Source of the DNA: an uncultured Clostridia bacterium
GTDB taxonomy: Bacteria > Bacillota > Clostridia > Lachnospirales > Lachnospiraceae
NCBI GenBank assembly: GCA_947178015.1
Contig: CAMWWW010000058.1
Coordinates: 1 to 10,506 of the forward strand
Direction of reading: 5' to 3'
DNA length: 10,506 nt
The position numbers and the translations under genes are program-made. The notes under the pieces were generated by a model that saw only the letters and a list, made by a program, of their open reading frames with translations, made no database searches and was not told where the DNA came from. Below, piece after piece: positions 5,842-10,506 of this stretch (position 1 is its first letter; every line of letters begins with the position of its first letter).

Positions 5842-7533
5842 TTATTGTGCATTTTTTGCATCCAGAAAAGCCTGCAATTGTGCAATCAGCTCTTGACGCA
5901 CGGTTTCCAGACCGACGTTCGTCGCATCAGCATGCCATGTGGCAAGCTTCTCTGTTGCCTCATCTGCATCATATAAGGAAATATTGAGCTGCAGTTCATT
6001 TGACAATGCAGAGATATTCGCAACCTCCGTCTCTACATTTGCCGCATCGAAAGAGAACCCTGCCAGCGGACTAAGCTGATAGGTAGACTCGTCGTAGATA
6101 TAATCAAAATCAGCTTTCAGTTCTGGATTGCCCAACACAAACTCGCTGTATCTGATATAAGCAGGATTCAGCGTAAAAGAGTAATTTGGCATTACATACT
6201 TCTGATCCTCAGAAATATCAAGTTGCTTGTAGCCTTCCTCGCCTACAGCTTCCCAGTCTTCACCCTCGATACCATATTGGAACAGATCATGCGTTTCTTG
6301 TGTGCCGAACATCCAGTCAAGGAAATACATTACCTCATCTACCTTATCAGACCATTCTGGAACCACCAGCCAATTGTTTGTCACCATATCACAAATAACT
6401 GCGCCTTTTTCTTTATTGCGCTGTGCATCTTCATAAACATAATAGCCATACTCGGAACCCGGTATTCTCTCCTGCGCTTCTTTTACTTTGCTCTCAAATT
6501 CCGACAGAGGACAATAGGCGATGACTGCTTCCTTTTCCACCGTGTCTGTGCCGCCGCGGTTTGGATTCAGATATGGATTCCACTCCGTTCGCTTTACCGC
6601 ATACTCTGTAATAAAGTCATATTGATACCCTTTTGGCATCTTATCCCACTGTTCTTGTGCATCTCCCGGTACCACTACATTCAGAACCGTCTTCTGATCC
6701 TCGCTTAATCCTACAAAAATACGCGTCTGATCCCCGAAAATATTCGTGCTGTCCTGACTGTATACATTGTCATGTTTTCCTGAATAAACAGGAGTGTCCA
6801 TATAAAACAGATTCCATAAGCTGGCACCAATCATATCCGATTCATTGGCTGTCACAGTTTCCATATAAGCAAACAAACTCTCTCTGTCTGTAATCGGATC
6901 ACAATTATATTTTTTCCGCAAATCCTCACGGTACATAAATCCACGACTGTCCTCATAGAAAGAAGCAAGATTGATTCCATAAATTCCTTTATGATAAGAG
7001 CCGTCCTCCTGACGGATATACGATGTCATAGCATTGACAAAATTTTCGGAAAAAGCTGCCTTTAATCCTGAAAAGTTGTCATTATTAAAATAAGAAGACA
7101 GATCTGCAAAATTCCCCTGCTGTGCAAAAGTGTTCAGTCCATGCCATGCCCCACAGAACATCAGGTCAAAATCCTCCTGCGCTGCCAGAGACATCGTCAG
7201 CTTATCCTTATAATCTCCTCCGGCAACCCACTGAAAATTCAGGTGAATCTTGCTCATAACCGGATCGTCCTTTGTCATTTCTTCATATTTTGCCACTACC
7301 TTATCCAAGTTTTTAAATTCATTCATCACGCGAATATTGATGGTCGTGTCTTTTATCTCTGCATTTTTTGCAGTGGTATCAGACATATTTGAATTTCCTG
7401 CGCTGGTGGTTCCCTTCGGCGTGGTGGATTGTACATTACCCTTGTCCTGCCCGCCGCACGCTGCCAGTGACATCGTCATCATGCCTGCTAGCGCCAGCAC
7501 TGCTGCTCTCTTGAATAAATTTTTCTTTTTCAT
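5842..7533 (-). CDS. LplA-like lipoprotein solute-binding protein (DUF3502), carbohydrate ABC transporter
   Basis: 563 residues, the usual size for LplA-type family 1 binding proteins. The N-terminus is a lipoprotein signal: basic MKKKNLFKR, a hydrophobic core, then lipobox LAAC with the lipidated Cys26. A Ser/Thr/Asn/Gly-rich linker (~27-60) tethers the periplasm-equivalent binding domain, which starts with a strand at ~64-70 (INIRVMN). The last ~135 residues match the DUF3502 region of LplA proteins, with the PLAGFSFD stretch at 489-496. The protein would bind an oligosaccharide outside the membrane and deliver it to the permeases encoded just upstream; the ligand cannot be read from sequence. 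ATG 7533 is preceded by AGGAGG (7543-7548), 9 bases away. A 117-base gap with a hairpin separates it from the permease gene. It differs clearly from the second binding protein at the right edge. Confidence 0.9.
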   Translation of the reverse strand: MKKKNLFKRAAVLALAGMMTMSLAACGGQDKGNVQSTTPKGTTSAGNSNMSDTTAKNAEIKDTTINIRVMNEFKNLDKVVAKYEEMTKDDPVMSKIHLNFQWVAGGDYKDKLTMSLAAQEDFDLMFCGAWHGLNTFAQQGNFADLSSYFNNDNFSGLKAAFSENFVNAMTSYIRQEDGSYHKGIYGINLASFYEDSRGFMYREDLRKKYNCDPITDRESLFAYMETVTANESDMIGASLWNLFYMDTPVYSGKHDNVYSQDSTNIFGDQTRIFVGLSEDQKTVLNVVVPGDAQEQWDKMPKGYQYDFITEYAVKRTEWNPYLNPNRGGTDTVEKEAVIAYCPLSEFESKVKEAQERIPGSEYGYYVYEDAQRNKEKGAVICDMVTNNWLVVPEWSDKVDEVMYFLDWMFGTQETHDLFQYGIEGEDWEAVGEEGYKQLDISEDQKYVMPNYSFTLNPAYIRYSEFVLGNPELKADFDYIYDESTYQLSPLAGFSFDAANVETEVANISALSNELQLNISLYDADEATEKLATWHADATNVGLETVRQELIAQLQAFLDAKNAQ

Positions 7534-7559
7534 AAACCTTTTCCTCCTGCTTTATCATT

Positions 7560-7589
7560 TATACCGCCTTCTCTAATCGGGCGGATATA
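7560..7589 (-). promoter_or_regulatory. Hairpin in the leader of the solute-binding protein gene
   Basis: TATACCGCC (7560-7568) pairs with GGCGG and TATA (7580-7584 and 7586-7589) with one bulged base and an 11-base loop. It sits about 12 bases upstream of the AGGAGG site and has no T-tract on the minus strand, so it is not a terminator. I see no promoter in this gap. A role in mRNA processing or in raising binding-protein expression over the permeases is inference. Confidence 0.45.
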
Positions 7590-7651
7590 TGCTATCTATT
7601 GAACAGCTCTTCTGCACATGTCCTAAAAAATCCGCTGTCATCCGCGCAGTT

Positions 7652-8563
7652 TCATCCTTTGATCGCGCCAACCGTCAGACCGCTGGTAAAAAATCTCTGT
7701 ACATATGGATACAGCAGGATAATCGGACCAATTGCCACAACGGTCGTCGCCATGCGAAGTGAGTTTGTCGGAATCTCTCCCATAGATACTCCTGTTGTTC
7801 TGGCCATCTCCCGCATCGCCTCGACGTTGCGCAGCATACGCATCAACAAATATTGAAGAGGAAACAAATTGGATTCCTCTATATAAAGCATCGCATTAAA
7901 CCACTGGTTCCAGTACCCCAGCGCATAAAACAGACTGATGGTTGCAATTCCCGGAACCGATACCGGCAGAATAATTTTGGCAAGAATCTGAAAATCATTC
8001 GCCCCGTCTATGTACGCTGATTCTGCAAGCTCGCCCGGAATACCATTAAAAAAATTTCTCATAAGAAACATATTCCACGCTCCAAATGCAACAGGAATAA
8101 TCAGCACCAAAATAGTATTTTTCATATTCAGCGTCTTGCTGATCAGCAAATACGTCGGCACCAGCCCTCCTCCAAACAGCATGGTAAAATATACGAAAAA
8201 AGTAATTACATTGCGAAACTTCACTTTTTTTAAGGACAATGGATAGGCCATCGTGATTGTGAGGAACATGCTGAACAGGGTTCCGGCAATCGTTGTGAAA
8301 ATCGTCACGCCATATGCTTTAAAAATCTGGCTGTCCCCCAGTACCATCTGATATGCTTTCACTGTAAAGTCCTTTGGAATTATCGGAAATCCAGAGATGG
8401 CAAAATTAGACTCTGTCTCAAAGCTGCTGCCCAATATAATTGCAAACGGATACAAGCAGTACAGACAGAATACTGCTGCAATCCCATACACTACAACATC
8501 AAAAACAATTTCGCCTCTTGATTTTTTGATTCTGCTGCCTTTTGCCTTCACATCACTCACCAT
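7652..8563 (-). CDS. LplC-like carbohydrate ABC transporter permease
   Basis: 303 residues with six predicted membrane helices (~21-45, 85-108, 119-142, 149-168, 202-222, 270-292). The ATPase-contacting EAA loop is at 181-200: E181, A183, G187, I197, L199 and P200 fit the EAA-x3-G-x9-I-x-LP pattern. It is one half of the membrane channel, paired with the LplB-like protein encoded just upstream. ATG 8563 is the start: AGGAGG (8569-8574) is five bases before it. A longer in-frame reading from GTG 8569 would begin inside that ribosome binding site. The TAG stop of the preceding gene (8573-8575) overlaps the ribosome binding site, so the two genes are tightly coupled. The protein ends in the family-typical GLTVGAIKG (295-303). 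Confidence 0.92.
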   Translation of the reverse strand: MVSDVKAKGSRIKKSRGEIVFDVVVYGIAAVFCLYCLYPFAIILGSSFETESNFAISGFPIIPKDFTVKAYQMVLGDSQIFKAYGVTIFTTIAGTLFSMFLTITMAYPLSLKKVKFRNVITFFVYFTMLFGGGLVPTYLLISKTLNMKNTILVLIIPVAFGAWNMFLMRNFFNGIPGELAESAYIDGANDFQILAKIILPVSVPGIATISLFYALGYWNQWFNAMLYIEESNLFPLQYLLMRMLRNVEAMREMARTTGVSMGEIPTNSLRMATTVVAIGPIILLYPYVQRFFTSGLTVGAIKG

Positions 8564-8572
8564 TTCCACCTC

Positions 8573-9541
8573 CTAGAATATTGCTGCGTCCGGCTCTATT
8601 TTCTTTGCAGCCGCATTGGTAAGATATACCATAATCAGACCGACAACGGACTGAAACAAACTGATCGCCGTACTCATCCCCATATTATTTAGCTGCCGCA
8701 GCGCTCTGTACACAAAGGTATCAATAACATCCGTCGTGGAATATAGCTGCGCATTATCTCCCACCAAAGCATAAATCATTCCAAAATCACCGGAAAAAAT
8801 CTTTCCAATGCTCATGATCGTCAGCATAATTGCCGTTGTTTTTAACAATGGCAGCGTAATCTTTGTGATCGTCTGAAGCCTTGTCGCTCCGTCCACTTTC
8901 GCCGCCTCGTACATCTCCTGATCAAATCCAGTGATCGCCGCCACATATACAATCGTTCCATATCCGGCTCCCTGCCAAATTTTCAAAAGTACCAATATCA
9001 GAGGCCACCATCCTGCTGTGCTGTAGAACTGCGGATTTTCTCCTCCATGCGACACAATCCACTGTGTCAGAGTGCCGCTTCCTCCTATAATACCACTTAA
9101 GAACATCGCCACAACTGTCCACGACACAAAATGCGGAAAAATAGCAATCGTCTGCACCACTTTGTTGTAAACCTTATTCTTGATCTCGACAAAAACCAAT
9201 GCAAGACCGATGGAAAAAATGGTTCCGGTAACGATAAACAACACGTTGAGGAAAATTGTATTGAAAAATATCTGCCCCACGCCCTTATAATGAAACAAAA
9301 ATTCAAAGTTTTTCAGACCGACCCATGGACTCCCCCAGATACCTTCTTTGTAGCTGAACTTCTTGAAGGCAATCAGCACACCATACATCGGCACATAACA
9401 GAAAATAATAATCCATAGTATTGTTGGCACTGTCATAAGATAGAGCAGCTTATTCTTCCACAGCTCCTCCAACCCATCTTTGAAAGTCATTCTGCTGCTT
9501 TTTCTCTGCACATTATTATTCCTTTCCAGCCTGCGCTTCAT
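8573..9541 (-). CDS. LplB-like carbohydrate ABC transporter permease
   Basis: 322 residues, longer at the N-terminus than LplC as is normal for LplB. Six membrane helices are expected (~33-60, 93-119, 130-152, 177-203, 235-262, 290-311). The EAA loop is canonical: E212, A213, A214, G218, I228, L230, P231. It forms the transport channel with the LplC-like partner. ATG 9541 follows a GGGAGG ribosome binding site six bases upstream. The 105-base gap on its 5' side is AT-rich and holds a small hairpin (9561-9576). A TATAAA on the minus strand at 9583-9588 has no good -35 box, so an internal promoter is not convincing; transcription probably continues from the binding-protein gene at the right edge. 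Confidence 0.92.
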   Translation of the reverse strand: MKRRLERNNNVQRKSSRMTFKDGLEELWKNKLLYLMTVPTILWIIIFCYVPMYGVLIAFKKFSYKEGIWGSPWVGLKNFEFLFHYKGVGQIFFNTIFLNVLFIVTGTIFSIGLALVFVEIKNKVYNKVVQTIAIFPHFVSWTVVAMFLSGIIGGSGTLTQWIVSHGGENPQFYSTAGWWPLILVLLKIWQGAGYGTIVYVAAITGFDQEMYEAAKVDGATRLQTITKITLPLLKTTAIMLTIMSIGKIFSGDFGMIYALVGDNAQLYSTTDVIDTFVYRALRQLNNMGMSTAISLFQSVVGLIMVYLTNAAAKKIEPDAAIF

Positions 9542-9560
9542 GGTATTCCTCCCTTATTCC

Positions 9561-9576
9561 AGTGCTCTTATGCACT
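9561..9576. other. Small hairpin in the leader of the LplB-like gene
   Basis: AGTGC (9561-9565) pairs with GCACT (9572-9576) around a 6-base loop. On the plus strand a T-rich stretch (CTTTTATTTATATTTT) follows, but no plus-strand gene ends here. On the minus strand it lies 10 bases before the GGGAGG site and has no T-tract. Its meaning is unclear. Confidence 0.3.
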
Positions 9577-9646
9577 CTTTTATTTATATTTTAATGAGAA
9601 TAAAACATAAATAATAGATAAAAAAAGCTAGAAAAAGGGTAATTTT

Positions 9647-10506
9647 TCAATCGAGCAGAAATTTCTCAAGCTGCGCTCCTATCTCTTCCATATATTCCGC
9701 CAAACCTGCCCGCTCAAGTTCCTCCACCGCCTGCTGCAGATCCTCCGTTCCATTATAATAACCGCACACCAAAGGCTGAAAATATTGCAGTCTAACCGTT
9801 TCAAGCCGGTGGATCTCCTGTTCCAGCCCATCCGTCGAAAACTCGTAGCTGCCAATGGGATTCACCATTGCTGACATAGACGCCTTCTTTCTCCATATAT
9901 CTATCTGTGCGTCAACCTCCGCCCACTGATCATTAAGCGCCAGATACTGTCTTTCCAGCAGACTATCGTTCGCCACTGTCATGCCATATTTATTCTGAAC
10001 AGAAATCCCCTTATAACTAACCACTCCGTCCACGTTATGATAATGGATTCCATCCACACCATATAAAAACAAATCATAGTATCTCTGATCCGTATGAATT
10101 TTTTCCAGCAATTTCACCGCCGTTTCTGGGTATTTTGTGCGGGAAGATACATACAAAGCGCTCCTTACCGCCTTCTCATTTTTGTAATAATTCTGATTCG
10201 CTGACAGATAAATAAAAAAGCCATATGACCATTCAGGATGCGCCGCTGACAAACTTCCTATATAAGAAGATGATACCGACCACATCGGCACATTCGTTTC
10301 GCATGGCTTTCTCTCAGCCAGTATCAATTCCAGTCCGCGCTCTCCTTCGTTGTCTGACAAAGACAGCATATCCGCCTCTAAAATGCCATCCTCTTTCCAT
10401 TTTTTCAGGTATTCAAGAACTTGCTGAAATTCCGGCGTTTCCAGTCGATTCAGCACAACGGATGGATTCTGTGCAGACACTACCACAAATGGCGTTTCCT
10501 GCATAC
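9647..10506 (-). CDS. Second LplA-like solute-binding protein (DUF3502), C-terminal part, 5' end outside window
   Basis: The frame is open to the right edge; at least 285 residues are visible. Compared with the 563-residue relative in this window, roughly 200-280 N-terminal residues, including the expected lipoprotein signal, lie outside. The Met at 10504 is probably internal. The visible part contains the typical late segment of the family (YPETAVKLLEKIHTDQRYYD, 125-144) and a C-terminal DUF3502 region, with NPIGSYEFS (215-223) matching PLAGFSFD of the other protein and a closing acidic helix ending in EKFLLD. It is homologous to, but well diverged from, the other binding protein. Its position before the two permease genes is the usual lplA-B-C order, so it may be the original partner and the complete protein the added one. 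No strong terminator follows; a weak A/T hairpin lies at ~9629-9646. Confidence 0.85.
   Translation of the reverse strand, partial: MQETPFVVVSAQNPSVVLNRLETPEFQQVLEYLKKWKEDGILEADMLSLSDNEGERGLELILAERKPCETNVPMWSVSSSYIGSLSAAHPEWSYGFFIYLSANQNYYKNEKAVRSALYVSSRTKYPETAVKLLEKIHTDQRYYDLFLYGVDGIHYHNVDGVVSYKGISVQNKYGMTVANDSLLERQYLALNDQWAEVDAQIDIWRKKASMSAMVNPIGSYEFSTDGLEQEIHRLETVRLQYFQPLVCGYYNGTEDLQQAVEELERAGLAEYMEEIGAQLEKFLLD

Noticed and set aside
7624..7650. Possible terminator after the LplC-like gene, with a T6 run on the minus strand
   Set aside because: Only a three-base-pair stem can be drawn before the T-run, too weak for a rho-independent terminator.
8564..8569. GTG 8569 as start of the LplC-like gene
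   Set aside because: This codon overlaps the AGGAGG ribosome binding site; ATG 8563 is correctly spaced from it.
9131..9418. Plus-strand open frame opposite the LplB-like gene
   Set aside because: Lies fully inside a conserved permease gene on the other strand, without start signals.
9583..9611. Possible promoter before the LplB-like gene (TATAAA at 9583-9588)
   Set aside because: The base run is AT-rich by nature and the best -35 at 17 bases is TTTATG, a poor match.
1..10506. CRISPR array, tRNA, rRNA, transposase or phage genes
   Set aside because: No regularly spaced repeat array, no tRNA-like or rRNA-like segment, and no transposase, integrase or phage protein was seen on either strand.

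Overview
The window looks like a chromosomal segment of a Gram-positive anaerobe of the Clostridia, most likely Lachnospiraceae. The grounds are strong AGGAGG ribosome binding sites, AT-rich intergenic DNA, an NfnAB-type electron-bifurcating transhydrogenase, an LplB/LplC-type sugar transporter without its own ATPase, a YesL (DUF624) protein and zinc-ribbon membrane proteins. The family assignment is inference; no rRNA or other marker gene is present.

Layout. Positions 1-291 hold no convincing gene. The first ~113 bases are GC-richer, contain a short direct repeat and may be the end of a repeat element; an AT-rich stretch with a good promoter (213-241) follows. One plus-strand gene (292-1107) encodes a zinc-ribbon protein with two membrane segments. 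It converges on the rest of the window and is separated from it by a bidirectional terminator (1127-1163). Everything from 1178 to the right edge is on the minus strand.

Reading the minus strand from right to left: (i) the 3' part of a DUF3502-type solute-binding protein gene that enters from outside the window; (ii) two permease genes, LplB-like and LplC-like; (iii) a second, complete DUF3502-type lipoprotein solute-binding protein; (iv) a YesL-family membrane protein. These five genes look like one carbohydrate-uptake operon. Hairpins before and after the complete binding-protein gene could set relative expression. No ATPase gene is present, so a shared MsmX-type ATPase is inferred. (v) A new promoter (4984-5012) starts a gene for a membrane-anchored protein with a zinc ribbon, TPR-like helices and two chitobiase-C-terminal-like repeats. 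(vi) nfnA and nfnB follow with an 11-base gap. Their products should form the NADH-dependent reduced ferredoxin:NADP+ oxidoreductase, which couples ferredoxin and NADH oxidation to NADPH formation in fermentation. nfnA lies 50 bases after the zinc-ribbon/TPR gene with no terminator between, so readthrough is possible.

The metabolic genes are recognisable and ordinary for this kind of organism. I found no clear undescribed system. The least explained items are the zinc-ribbon/TPR/chitobiase-like protein at 3513-4943, the repeat-like left edge, and the pairing of two different binding proteins with one permease pair.
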